The position numbers were made by a program, and so were the translations under genes. A stretch of DNA of 45,111 nucleotides. It comes from Actinomycetes bacterium. GTDB taxonomy: Bacteria > Actinomycetota > Actinomycetes > Mycobacteriales > Mycobacteriaceae. This document shows, piece after piece, positions 9,137-18,249 of the stretch; the first letter of the stretch is position 1; each line of letters starts with the position of its first letter. Below the pieces are notes generated by a model. It did no database searches, was not told the DNA's origin, and saw only the letters and a list, made by a program, of their open reading frames with translations. The DNA lies in NCBI GenBank assembly GCA_023417985.1, contig JAEZDV010000276.1:1-45111 (forward strand), read 5' to 3'.

Positions 9137-9673
9137 ATGAGCCAAGCCACCCCCACACTCAAACCATTCAATTTCAAACGCTGGATCGACGAGCACCGTC
9201 ACCTGCTCAAGCCTCCCGTGGGCAACAAGCAGGTGTACACGGACAGCGAGTTCATCATCATGGTCGTGGGCGGCCCGAACAGCCGCAAGGATTTCCACGT
9301 CGATCCGGGCGAGGAATTCTTCTACCAGCTCGAAGGCTCGATCACCCTCGCCACGATCCAGAACGGAAAACGCGTCGACCTGACCATCGGCGAGGGCGAC
9401 ATCTTCCTGCTCCCATCCAACATGCCGCATTCGCCGCGGCGGCCCGCGAACACGGTCGGACTCGTCATCGAGCGCGTGCGGCGCGCGGGCGAGCGCGACG
9501 GCTTCCAGTGGTATTGCGAGAACTGCCACGAGAAGCTGTACGAGGAATTCGTCGAGATCACGAACATCGAGACCCAACTACCGCCGGTCTTCGACCGGTT
9601 CTTCGGCAACCCCGCGAACCTCACCTGCCGCAAGTGCGGGACGGTGATGGAAGCCCCGAAAGCAAACAAGTGA
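9137..9673 (+). CDS. nbaC: 3-hydroxyanthranilate 3,4-dioxygenase
   Basis: This enzyme opens the ring of 3-hydroxyanthranilate, giving the precursor of quinolinate and thus NAD. The 178-residue cupin has the iron ligands His near 54 (FHVDPGEEFFYQLEG), the Glu that follows it and His near 98 (MPHSP). It keeps the bacterial C-terminal rubredoxin-like metal site with paired CxxC motifs, CENC near 127 and CRKC near 164. The start at 9137 is preceded by CTGGAGG. Its stop overlaps the next gene by 4 nt, so it leads a translationally coupled kynurenine operon. Confidence 0.94.
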   Translation: MSQATPTLKPFNFKRWIDEHRHLLKPPVGNKQVYTDSEFIIMVVGGPNSRKDFHVDPGEEFFYQLEGSITLATIQNGKRVDLTIGEGDIFLLPSNMPHSPRRPANTVGLVIERVRRAGERDGFQWYCENCHEKLYEEFVEITNIETQLPPVFDRFFGNPANLTCRKCGTVMEAPKANK

Positions 9674-10485
9674 TCGCCAGACTCAGCTTCGGTGGACACG
9701 AGATCCGTGCCGCACTCGATCGCGGCGTGAGTCTCGCCATCGCGGTGGAGTTCGGCGCACCGGGACCGCGGCACTTCGGCGCGCCGGCGCCGGCGTCGAC
9801 GCCGTTCGTGATGGGCAATTTCAATGGCAGCGTCGCGCACGGCGCGTCGGCCAACTGCTCGACGCTGACGTTGACGCCGCACTGCCAGATGACGCACACC
9901 GAGAGCGTCGCGCATCTCACCCGGGAATCCGGCGACGCGTGGCGCGTCGTGCCGCGCGGACTGCTGCCCGCGGTGGTAGTTAGTGTGATCCCCGAGCCCG
10001 CGCGCGAATCGAACGAGAGCACCGATCCGCAGCCCTACGGCACCGACACGCTGATCTCGAAGCGGCGGCTGCGGGCAGCGTGGCCCATGGGGAAGATGGT
10101 CGACCCCGTGGCCGCCATCATCCGCACCCTGCCGAACGACGCAGCGAAACGCACGCGCGACTACAGCACGCTGATGCCGCCGTACCTCACCCGCGAGGCG
10201 GTCGAATGGCTGGTCGAAAAACGCATCGAGCACCTGGTGCTCGACGTACCCTCGCTCGACCGCACGCACGACCAGGGACACCTGGTCGGACACCGTATCT
10301 TCTTCGGCCTGCCGCCCGGCAGCACGGCGCGCGGCGATGCGGCGCGGTCGCGCGCCACCATCACGGAACTGGCCTTCATCCCGGACGAAGTTCACGACGG
10401 GCCCTGCGTGCTGTCGCTGGCCGTGCCGGCCATCGGCGGCGATGCCGTTCCGAGCCAGCCGATTGTGTATCCTCTCGCGCCATGA
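9670..10485 (+). CDS. Cyclase-family metal hydrolase, candidate kynurenine formamidase
   Basis: The 271-residue protein starts at a GTG overlapping the dioxygenase stop (GTGA). It matches the cyclase family that includes the bacterial arylformamidase KynB. The metal-binding motif is HCQMTHTESVAHL: His, four residues, His, x, Glu, three residues, His. This differs by one residue in spacing from the classical HxGxHxDxPxH. Further blocks are VLDVPSLDRTHDQGHLVGH and the C-terminal ELAFIPDEVHDGPCVL. Placement between the 3-hydroxyanthranilate dioxygenase and kynureninase genes suggests hydrolysis of N-formylkynurenine, but the family also holds other amidases. The role is inferred from context. 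Confidence 0.75.
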   Translation: MIARLSFGGHEIRAALDRGVSLAIAVEFGAPGPRHFGAPAPASTPFVMGNFNGSVAHGASANCSTLTLTPHCQMTHTESVAHLTRESGDAWRVVPRGLLPAVVVSVIPEPARESNESTDPQPYGTDTLISKRRLRAAWPMGKMVDPVAAIIRTLPNDAAKRTRDYSTLMPPYLTREAVEWLVEKRIEHLVLDVPSLDRTHDQGHLVGHRIFFGLPPGSTARGDAARSRATITELAFIPDEVHDGPCVLSLAVPAIGGDAVPSQPIVYPLAP

Positions 10486-11807
10486 ACGCCTCGGCCTCCG
10501 CCCTCTCCGCTGAAGCCGCGCTGCTGCCGGAATTCTCCGTGTCGCTCGATTACGCGCTCGATTGCGACGCGGCGGACATCCTCGCGCCGTATCGCAAGCA
10601 ATTCGAGCTGCCACGCGGCAAGAACGGCGAAGCCCTGATCTACCTCTGCGGTCACTCGCTCGGTCTCGCGCCGCGCGCGGCGCTCGATTACGTGAGCGAG
10701 GAATTGGCCGAGTGGGCCGAGATGGGTGTCGCCGGACATCACGCCGCGACGCGGCCGTGGATCGACTACGCGCAGAATTTCACGAAGGGCCTCGTGCACG
10801 TCACCGGCGCGCTGCCGAGCGAAGTCGTGGCGATGAACTCGCTCACGATCAACCTGCATCTCATGATGGCCTCGTTCTACCGGCCCGTGGGTCTGCGCGA
10901 CAAGATCCTGATCGAGGCCGGCGCATTTTCGTCGGACCGGCACGCGATCGTCGGGCAGATCGGCTGGCACAAGCTGGAGGCCGAGGACGCGCTGGTCGAG
11001 CTCGCGCCGCGGCGCGGCGAGGAGACGCTGCGGATCGAGGACATCGAGGCGAAGATCGCGGAGCTCGACAGCGAGCTCGCGCTGGTGCTGTGGCCGGGCG
11101 TGCAGTACCGCACAGGGCAGGCGTTCGATTGCGCAGCGATCGCGCGCGCGGCGCATGAAGTCGGCGCGATGGCGGGCTTCGATCTCGCGCATTCGATCGG
11201 CAACCTGCCCTTGTCGCTCCATGACTGGAACGTCGACTTCGCGGTGTGGTGCTCGTACAAGTATCTGAACGCGGGCCCGGGCGCGATCGGCGGCTGCTTC
11301 GTGCACGAGAAACATTTCGCCAACGCGCCGTCGAGATTGTCCGGCTGGTGGGGTCACGAGCCGCAGACGCGTTTCCAGATGATGCCGGAGTTCCGGCCCG
11401 CCGCCGGCGCGGCCGGCTGGGCCGTGAGCAACCCGCCTATCTTCTCTGCCGCACCGCTGATCGCATCGCTCGAGTTGTTCCGCCAGGCGGGCATCGAGGA
11501 TCTGCGCGCGAAGTCGATGCGGCTCACGGCCTACGCCGAGCGGCTCCTGCTCGAGCGCTGCCGTGATGACGTGCAGATCATCACGCCCTCGGCGCCGGCC
11601 GAACGCGGCTGTCAGCTTTCGTTCCGCGTGGCTGGTGGATCGCGCCGCGGCCGCCGCGTGTTCGATGCGCTGTCGGCGCGTGGGATCATGTGCGATTGGC
11701 GCGAGCCGGACATCATTCGCATTGCCCCGGCTCCGCTCTACAACCGGTTCGTGGACGTGTTCGAGCTCGTGGAGCAGCTCAGCTTGGCGCTCAGGGAAAT
11801 CGGCTGA
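10482..11807 (+). CDS. kynU: Kynureninase
   Basis: Kynureninase is a PLP enzyme that cleaves 3-hydroxykynurenine to 3-hydroxyanthranilate and alanine. The 441-residue protein has IYLCGHSLGLAPRAA at the N-terminus, the cofactor-binding FDLAHSIGNLPLSLHDW stretch and the PLP lysine in WCSYKYLNAGPGAIGG near residue 258. The C-terminal GIMCDWREPDIIRIAPAPLYN is the family end signature. The ATG overlaps the preceding stop (ATGA), giving translational coupling. It produces the substrate of the dioxygenase encoded two genes upstream. Confidence 0.95.
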   Translation: MNASASALSAEAALLPEFSVSLDYALDCDAADILAPYRKQFELPRGKNGEALIYLCGHSLGLAPRAALDYVSEELAEWAEMGVAGHHAATRPWIDYAQNFTKGLVHVTGALPSEVVAMNSLTINLHLMMASFYRPVGLRDKILIEAGAFSSDRHAIVGQIGWHKLEAEDALVELAPRRGEETLRIEDIEAKIAELDSELALVLWPGVQYRTGQAFDCAAIARAAHEVGAMAGFDLAHSIGNLPLSLHDWNVDFAVWCSYKYLNAGPGAIGGCFVHEKHFANAPSRLSGWWGHEPQTRFQMMPEFRPAAGAAGWAVSNPPIFSAAPLIASLELFRQAGIEDLRAKSMRLTAYAERLLLERCRDDVQIITPSAPAERGCQLSFRVAGGSRRGRRVFDALSARGIMCDWREPDIIRIAPAPLYNRFVDVFELVEQLSLALREIG

Positions 11808-11848
11808 GAGTTGCGCCATGAAAATCCTCCACCTCATGGCGGAATTTC

Positions 11849-13123
11849 ATGGTGTGGAGCGCCGTGGTTAGCTCGCCCTCGGCGGCTGGCGTCAACATCA
11901 TTGGCGCCGGGCTCGCGGGTAGTTTGCTTGCGATACTGCTCGCGCGCCGCGGTTACCGGGTCGCGGTGTACGAGCGCCGCGCCGATCCGCGCCGGGTCAT
12001 CGTGGACGGCGGACGTTCCATCAACCTCGCCCTCGCCGCTCGCGGCATCCGCGGGCTGAAGCTTGCCGGTGTGCTCGAGCGCGTGATGCCGTTGGCGATC
12101 CCGATGCGCGGTCGCATGGTGCACGAACACGACGGCAAGGCCGAGCTGCAGATGTACGGAGTGAGGCCGGAAGAAGTCATCTACTCCGTGTCACGCGCGG
12201 AACTGAACCGGGCGCTGATCGAGGAGGCTGCTTCGTTCAAGAATGTGGAGCTGCATTTCGGACAGGTGTGCCTGGGCATGGCGCGCGGGAAGAACAGCGT
12301 CGAAATGCGCGACGAAGCCACCGGCCGGATCTACGAAGCCGCGCATCAGCCCACGATTGCCACCGATGGCGCCGGCTCCGCCGTGCGCGATGCGCTGCTC
12401 ACGCGCCAGGTGAGCACCGTGCGCGAGGAACCGCTCGATCACGATTACAAGGAACTGACAATCCCGGCGCGCGACGGCAAACTCGTGATGGATCCGCACG
12501 CGCTGCACATCTGGCCGCGCGGCGGGTTCATGCTGATTGCGCTGCCGAATCTCGACGGCAGCTTCACCGCGACGCTGTTCCTGGCTCGCTCCGGGCCCAA
12601 CAGCTTCGCGCAGCTCACGTCGCTGACGGCCGTCGAGGAATTCTTCGAGCGTGAGTTTCCGAGCGCCCGGGCGCTGATGCCGGAGCTGCCGCGCGAGTTC
12701 AATGAGCATCCGCAGGGTTCGCTCGGCACAGTCTACACGCGCGGCTGGCACCTCGACGGCGACGTGTTGTTGTTAGGCGATGCCGCGCACGCCATCGTGC
12801 CGTTTCATGGCCAGGGTATGAATTGCGCGTTCGAAGATTGCGCGGAACTGATTCGGCTCATGGACGAACATCGTCACTGGAGCGGGCTGTTCGAAGCGTT
12901 CGAGCGCGAGCGCCGGCCAAACACCGATGCGATCGCGCAGATGGCGCTGGAGAATTATCAGGAGATGCGGGAGACGGTGTTGGATCCGGAGTATCGGAGC
13001 AAGAAGAAGGAGACGGAAGAGTTAGAGAGAAAGAATCCGGATTTCATTCCGCGGTATTCGATGGTAATGTTTCACGCAGAAATTCCGTATATAGAAGCAC
13101 TTTCGTCGCCGCGTACCCGCTGA
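11849..13123 (+). CDS. kmo: Kynurenine 3-monooxygenase, apparently shortened at the C-terminus
   Basis: This 424-residue FAD monooxygenase hydroxylates kynurenine. It has the GxGxxG dinucleotide motif IIGAGLAGSLLA near residues 17-28, the substrate-side GGRSINLALAARG and the FAD motif LLGDAAHAIVPFHGQGMN near residue 310. After FIPRYSMVMFHAEIPYIEA the reading goes to LSSPRTR and stops. Family members continue about 25-40 residues with an RRG..Q..IL helix. Dropping one T near 13102 restores EALRRR, which hints at a frameshift, although the text after it is not clearly KMO. The end coincides with the edge of a lower-GC island. An alternative start is GTG 11864. Catalytic residues are intact, so activity is uncertain but possible. 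Confidence 0.85.
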   Translation: MVWSAVVSSPSAAGVNIIGAGLAGSLLAILLARRGYRVAVYERRADPRRVIVDGGRSINLALAARGIRGLKLAGVLERVMPLAIPMRGRMVHEHDGKAELQMYGVRPEEVIYSVSRAELNRALIEEAASFKNVELHFGQVCLGMARGKNSVEMRDEATGRIYEAAHQPTIATDGAGSAVRDALLTRQVSTVREEPLDHDYKELTIPARDGKLVMDPHALHIWPRGGFMLIALPNLDGSFTATLFLARSGPNSFAQLTSLTAVEEFFEREFPSARALMPELPREFNEHPQGSLGTVYTRGWHLDGDVLLLGDAAHAIVPFHGQGMNCAFEDCAELIRLMDEHRHWSGLFEAFERERRPNTDAIAQMALENYQEMRETVLDPEYRSKKKETEELERKNPDFIPRYSMVMFHAEIPYIEALSSPRTR

Positions 13124-13227
13124 ATTCGACCACTCGCTCCACGCGGCGAATCGTCACAGTCACTCGGTGAGCACGATGGTTTCAATTACAGGTGGACGAC
13201 CTCTGCGAGTCAGCCGTGCCTCGCGTC

Positions 13228-13317
13228 TTAGTTCAACTCGATCTCCGCGGCCACCGTCGCCTGAGGATTCGCCAGTGCAGGTGCGAGATCGAACTGGATA
13301 GCGCCAGCGCGCCAAAC
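13228..13317 (-). pseudogene. GC-rich in-frame remnant after the island lipoprotein stop
   Basis: Directly past the TAG of the lipoprotein gene, the same frame stays open for 29 codons up to a TAA at 13228. It encodes VWRAGAIQFDLAPALAN followed by PQATVAAEIELN. The segment is GC-rich with host-like third positions, unlike the gene before it. It looks like the 3' end of an older gene left at the island edge. No start codon or binding site goes with it. It could also be chance, so confidence is low. Confidence 0.2.
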
Positions 13318-13815
13318 CTAGTTCTCAATAGTCCTAACGAAAAAGTATGGATAACTATCTGGTTGCCTGAAAGCCTGGCAATCAGTGCTGAACCTGATGC
13401 CTTGGTGAGTGAGGTACACATCAGACGGATCCAGGCGTTCGACGAGTACGAACCTACCTACAAAGGTGTGAGCGCTGACTTTTACTGCCTTGAATCCAAT
13501 CTTGCGATCGATGATCAAGTTGATGCAGTCGCGAAATGAGTCCGAATCAATTTTGTCTTTGTCATCGGACAAGAACATGATCGCGTTCCCCTTCGGGGAA
13601 GTCTTCACAAATCCCCGCAGCATCACGTCTTCGTCAACAATGGTTGAGATTGGCACTCCTCGAACTGTGCCCAGGTTGACATCGATGTCATTGGCGTCGT
13701 AAGTCTTGGTCGCGGGTGGAAATGCGGTTTCCACATTTTGACAAGCTGCAATGCCCATCGCTATCGCAATTAGAACAGAGAGTCTACGGGCAAGGATTCG
13801 TTGTGGATGGAGCAT
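13318..13815 (-). CDS. Small lipoprotein downstream of the RHS gene, possible immunity protein
   Basis: The 165-residue protein has a lipoprotein signal ending in the lipobox GIAAC-Q near residue 25. The mature part includes DVNLGTVRGVPISTIVDEDVM and a C-terminal FSTDCQAFRQPDSYPYFFVR segment. The ATG at 13815 lies inside the end of the RHS gene (32-nt overlap) and is preceded by a strong AGGAGGGAG site, so the two are translated together. Genes that directly follow RHS variable tips often encode immunity proteins, and a membrane-anchored periplasmic lipoprotein would suit a Sec-exported toxin. That role is inference; no family was recognised. Confidence 0.7.
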   Translation of the reverse strand: MLHPQRILARRLSVLIAIAMGIAACQNVETAFPPATKTYDANDIDVNLGTVRGVPISTIVDEDVMLRGFVKTSPKGNAIMFLSDDKDKIDSDSFRDCINLIIDRKIGFKAVKVSAHTFVGRFVLVERLDPSDVYLTHQGIRFSTDCQAFRQPDSYPYFFVRTIEN

Positions 13816-16800
13816 TGGAGCTCCCTCCTCTTGTGGCGTTGGCTAGTTCAAGTACTGTATTTTCCGTGAGACGTTTTCCAGCATCGCCCCACCTTCCATT
13901 GACCGAGACTGCGATTGCGCTTCCGGTCGATAACTTCGCGATTCCGCGTGTCCCTGATGAATCTATCTGAATATTCATTCCGACCATGAGCGCCATGTAG
14001 GCGTCGTGTGGCCCAAGTCCACTATCCTGACCTGCATTGTGGGTATGTCCGGCAGACGACATGCTCTTCGTTAGAAAGCCGCTCGGAAACCTGAAAGATT
14101 CTGTATTTCCTTTTCTACACGCGGAGACTAAGTCGACTGAAGTGAAATTGCCATTTTCGGTCTTGAAACCGGCTTCACCCGCGCGACCATTGATTGCTTT
14201 CCGAATCTTCTTGTCGGATTTTGCCTTCGTGGCAGTCACAGTGATTTCGTTGATTATTCGATCCGCCTCCTCTTTGGGCGTCGAAGGACCATCAGGGTCG
14301 CCGATGCATTTTGGGATACGCGGGCCGGGACTTCCATCTGGATTGACGGTTTCACAAGAATCTGTCCCTGTGGGATCGAGTTTGTTGAGAGGGTCATTCC
14401 CCACATATGCATACAGATTCACGCCATCCGCGTACCCAATTGGATCCGTCTGAAGGAATCGACCTAGCGTTGGCGAGTAAATGCGCGCCTTGTAGTAATA
14501 GAGGCCGAGTTCGGGGAGCCACGTCTGACCGGTGTATTGAAAGCGCCCCACGTTTGTTGGAGCCGGAATTCCATACTCGTCATATCGGTTGATTGACGAC
14601 GTCGATTCTGTACCGGAGCTAATCGCTATAACGCTTCCGCGTTCATCATGATGCAACCACTTCCGATTGGTAGTGCCTGAACCTTCGTACCACACCAGTG
14701 GCTCGTCGGCCCCTGGACCGTGTACATAGCGTCGAACCAGCACATTCGAACTGTCGTACTCCGCTACGAGATCGGTGCCATCGTAAAGCAGTCGTGATTG
14801 AGCAGAGGCGCTGGATGTTTGACGAAGTCTTCCGGCAGGGTCGTAGAGCAGTGTGAGGACACCAGGAACGGATGTCAGCCGGTTCTCCGCCGTATATGCA
14901 TAACTTCTGCCCTGATAGTTAGTGATGTTTCCACGACCATCATTGTAGGAAATTGGGTTCGCACCGGCATTCGTGACCTGGTTAAGACCGTTGATCGTGT
15001 CCGTTCGATTCAGGTTTGCTTGATCCGTCCACAAGTAGTCCGGGTTACTCCTCGAGTGGGTCGCGATTTGACTGGCTGGGTTGTACGTAAATGAAGCGGT
15101 AACATCCTGTTCTGTTCCTGGCAAATCGTGCGCAAGTGTCGAGAGACGTGATACCGAATCGTATGTGAAGCTGGTGACCGCGCCATTTCCGCGCGTCAAT
15201 GTCGCGCGCCGGCCATAGTTATCCAGACCGTAATTCGCCAGAACGCCGCTTCCGGCGGTCGCGCCGTTCTCTCTAATCGACTTAACTTCACCCGTGACAT
15301 AGTGATCCTGCGTCACGTAGAAGCCGTCCGGCCATGTCGTCGTGATGCGTCGGCCAGCGACGTCGTATTGATACACCATGGAGCCGAGATAGCTTGTCTC
15401 GCCTGTATTTCTTCCGAGCGCGTCCCATCCAAGAGTCCAGGAACTTCCTCCCTGGCTACTCTGGGTGATGTGACCTTGAAGGTCGTACTCGGTGAAAACG
15501 TCGGACTCAGGATCCGGAAGATTCTTGAGCTTGATGCGATTCAGATTATCAAACGTGAATACAACGAACTGTCCGTCTCTAAGGCGATGAGTTTCGATAT
15601 TGGAGTTCAAGTCATAGGCGAACTGCTCATAGTCCGTCGTCGAACTAGTTCCTTTGCTCGTCGGATGCGGATAACGGGTTTTCTTGAGCCGACCGTGCCC
15701 GTCGAATTCGTAAGTAGTCTTATTCCCTTCTCCGTCAGTGAGTGTTTCGATCTGCCCATCCGCGGCGTAGGTGACAATTCTTTCGTCTGTTTCGACTGAT
15801 GTGCCGACGCCGGCCTGTACCTTGATCAGCTCGCCCGCATCGTTATAGAAGTTTCGAGTGACTCGGTCGGGACCGTGGATTCCCGCAATCTGGGGAACAC
15901 AGGCATTAGGCTGTGCGTGCCACTGTGCCGGATCCATACGTACGGCGGTGCATTCGAGATTGCCGGCAAGCGTGTAGCTGTACTGAGTAACTGAGAATAC
16001 GCTTGCCCCGGCCGAAACAGACTCCCGCACTTTTCGGCCTTGGGTGTCATGTTCGATTTCGACTTTCTCGTGAGCCGTAAAGCCCGCCCAGTCCGTATCT
16101 GATTGCCCTGCGGTTACGCCTTTTTCAATGCGAATCAGATCACCTGCCGCACTGTAGGTCGTGCGCGTCGCCCTATGCAGGAGAGGGCCCGCACCATCGG
16201 GATCGGGGCTGATTTCGCCAACCACTCGACGCCGCGCGTCGTAACGCTGGCGCATGGTGTCCGCGGACCCCGGTAATGGGCCATCCGCCGAGATCAGGTT
16301 TCCCTGGGCATCGTATTCGTTCGTGACGGTCGCAATGATTGATCCATCACCGGTGGAAACAGTGACGGTTTTTGGCAGAAGATTGTTAGGAGTTCCCGGC
16401 TCTCCGTACGTAAATGTAGTTCTCTTTTCGTCTGCCGTGTCGACGCAACTGGAAAGCGTTCGGCATTCCGAAGTAGACGTAAGCATCCAAACAGGAGTTG
16501 GCGCCTGCACCAAGGTTCCTGAACTGTCCTTGTACCAGGCATACCTCTGTGAGTACGTGAAGCGTTTTTGAGGCCGGGCGCCGTTTGTGATCGCCGCGGG
16601 TAATGTCGCGGTCAGCACGCCTCCGTGATTGGAATGAAAAGTAAAATCACTGACGTTGCCCTTGGCGTCGGTCTTGGTGGTGAACTTCCCGCACAGGACG
16701 GTATTCGCGGGGGTGCACAGGTGACCGGAAAGCGAAACTGCGATATCTCCAAGCGATTCACCTGGAACTGCAACTGGGGTCTGTCGGGTTCCCGAAAGAT

Positions 16801-18235
16801 GACCTCCATGAAACGTGTAGTAAGTCTTCACGCCTCGAGCATTCGTCATCGATTGCTTTTGGGTGATGAAGCAACGGTTCTGCACCCATACAGGCAGGTT
16901 CGCAAACGCGTTCGGATCGCAATAGTCCCAGCGAGTTTCACGACCCAGTGGATCTGTAATCGACACCGGCCCTGGGCTCGTCTGAAAGATCGTGTCCCCA
17001 ATATTTACGGTTCCATCCCAACGAGGAGGAAGGGTCGTTTCAGGCATTGCAGGAAAGTCGTACAGGACAGTCGTCACTTTCCCGAAGACGTCCGTCATTC
17101 TTCCGCCGGCGTTTCCATTCGAGAAACCATCACGGTCAGCGGGCGGGGAATCGTACTCATAGGTGTACGAGTTCCCATCTGCGAACACCTGTTTCCCCAC
17201 CGACGAAATATCAACGTTATACGCTGTCTCGTTCAGGAAGCTCACGGTTTGCCAGGGAGCGCTCGCACCCGGCTTCGTCATGCTCGTCGATCCACCTAGA
17301 TACTGAGCAGAAGACGCGTATCCGAAGGTTGAGACGCCACCAACGGCATCGGTAACGCTCAAGAGCCTCGGTGACCCTGCGAAGGTGGTGTATCCGTAGC
17401 TTGCGGTAGCTACCGCGTTTGAAAGGCAGACGTTGTTAGTAGGCTTCGCAGTTATGGCGAGATTCAATGCGCAAGCCTTTGTCACGAGATTCCATTGAGC
17501 TCCCGTGCCCGCATACTCAAACAGGATTGCATAACCGTGATTGCTCGTGACGCTCCTGAGGCGCGTGCCATGCAAGGCGCTCGGAGTCTTGACTTCGTAT
17601 TCGAAATAAAGCGTGGTCCCGTCTGGGTAAACCAGTTGCGAAGGGTATGCGCAGCGCAAGGCGTCAGTGCTGCAGTCGTTGCTGCCAAGCGGTCGAAATG
17701 TCACGCGCGTGCCATCCGCAGCTTGATAGTTGTAGATGACGCCAGGTGAAGTTCCAAGTCCGGTGCGAGTCAGGGTAGTAAGCGGACCGCTCGCGTTCAC
17801 TTGAGCGAAGCCAGGTTGATTGTTCGAGTACCAACCATCAAACATCTGCGTGTGACCACCAAGCGTCACATGCATCCTGAAATCGATCCCTCCTTCGTGG
17901 TATCGCCCTTCGGCTATGTATGTTCGATGCTCTACTAATGTGATATCGAAGTTGTGAGTGAAGTTGGCAAATGCGCCTATATGCGGCGCCCTGATACCGT
18001 TGGTCAGCGTACGGATGAGCGAAAGATTTCCGATTGACAAATCGGTTTCGCGGAACCCCAGGAATTGACCCGTGCTGATATCGACGCCACCCGGCGAAAT
18101 CGTTGAGACTTCCGGTCGCAGGCCCAGACTGGTCGTATAGGGGTCTTCACCTATCTCCGGATTCTGGGCAAAGATCAATCCGGAAGTGAGGGCCGACAAA
18201 CAAACTATGATTCCACGAACTTTTTCTGATTTCAT
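13784..18235 (-). CDS. Secreted RHS/YD-repeat protein with variable C-terminal domain
   Basis: This 1483-residue protein has a Sec signal peptide (cleavage near IFA-QN). A wall/adhesin-like N-terminal region covers roughly 350 residues, followed by many YD repeats such as YEFDGHGRLKKTRYPH and YDVAGRRITTTWPDG. The RHS core ends with ARIYSPTLGRFLQTDPIGYA and NLYAYVGNDPLNKLDPTG near residue 1290. RHS shells encapsulate a C-terminal effector. Here the last 193 residues (about 13787-14365) are a separate domain with GHTHNAGQDSGLGPHD, resembling the HxHx(n)SxxD pattern of JAB/DUF4329 proteins. There is no PAAR domain and no T6SS gene nearby, so general secretion is likely. It has its own binding site AGGAAGAG, lies 14 nt after the FG-GAP gene and overlaps the lipoprotein gene. 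Base composition is lower in GC than the flanks. Confidence 0.93.
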   Translation of the reverse strand: MKSEKVRGIIVCLSALTSGLIFAQNPEIGEDPYTTSLGLRPEVSTISPGGVDISTGQFLGFRETDLSIGNLSLIRTLTNGIRAPHIGAFANFTHNFDITLVEHRTYIAEGRYHEGGIDFRMHVTLGGHTQMFDGWYSNNQPGFAQVNASGPLTTLTRTGLGTSPGVIYNYQAADGTRVTFRPLGSNDCSTDALRCAYPSQLVYPDGTTLYFEYEVKTPSALHGTRLRSVTSNHGYAILFEYAGTGAQWNLVTKACALNLAITAKPTNNVCLSNAVATASYGYTTFAGSPRLLSVTDAVGGVSTFGYASSAQYLGGSTSMTKPGASAPWQTVSFLNETAYNVDISSVGKQVFADGNSYTYEYDSPPADRDGFSNGNAGGRMTDVFGKVTTVLYDFPAMPETTLPPRWDGTVNIGDTIFQTSPGPVSITDPLGRETRWDYCDPNAFANLPVWVQNRCFITQKQSMTNARGVKTYYTFHGGHLSGTRQTPVAVPGESLGDIAVSLSGHLCTPANTVLCGKFTTKTDAKGNVSDFTFHSNHGGVLTATLPAAITNGARPQKRFTYSQRYAWYKDSSGTLVQAPTPVWMLTSTSECRTLSSCVDTADEKRTTFTYGEPGTPNNLLPKTVTVSTGDGSIIATVTNEYDAQGNLISADGPLPGSADTMRQRYDARRRVVGEISPDPDGAGPLLHRATRTTYSAAGDLIRIEKGVTAGQSDTDWAGFTAHEKVEIEHDTQGRKVRESVSAGASVFSVTQYSYTLAGNLECTAVRMDPAQWHAQPNACVPQIAGIHGPDRVTRNFYNDAGELIKVQAGVGTSVETDERIVTYAADGQIETLTDGEGNKTTYEFDGHGRLKKTRYPHPTSKGTSSTTDYEQFAYDLNSNIETHRLRDGQFVVFTFDNLNRIKLKNLPDPESDVFTEYDLQGHITQSSQGGSSWTLGWDALGRNTGETSYLGSMVYQYDVAGRRITTTWPDGFYVTQDHYVTGEVKSIRENGATAGSGVLANYGLDNYGRRATLTRGNGAVTSFTYDSVSRLSTLAHDLPGTEQDVTASFTYNPASQIATHSRSNPDYLWTDQANLNRTDTINGLNQVTNAGANPISYNDGRGNITNYQGRSYAYTAENRLTSVPGVLTLLYDPAGRLRQTSSASAQSRLLYDGTDLVAEYDSSNVLVRRYVHGPGADEPLVWYEGSGTTNRKWLHHDERGSVIAISSGTESTSSINRYDEYGIPAPTNVGRFQYTGQTWLPELGLYYYKARIYSPTLGRFLQTDPIGYADGVNLYAYVGNDPLNKLDPTGTDSCETVNPDGSPGPRIPKCIGDPDGPSTPKEEADRIINEITVTATKAKSDKKIRKAINGRAGEAGFKTENGNFTSVDLVSACRKGNTESFRFPSGFLTKSMSSAGHTHNAGQDSGLGPHDAYMALMVGMNIQIDSSGTRGIAKLSTGSAIAVSVNGRWGDAGKRLTENTVLELANATRGGSSNAPSTTNPCP

Positions 18236-18249
18236 TGTGCTCTTCCTGC

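Noticed and set aside
13192..13539. Small plus-strand frame at the island edge
   Set aside because: It runs antisense to the lipoprotein gene, has no binding site and no protein-like pattern; the minus-strand gene has a lipobox and a strong site.
13784..18235. RHS gene as a T6SS effector
   Set aside because: No PAAR, VgrG or T6SS gene is near, and the protein has a Sec signal peptide, which T6SS effectors lack.
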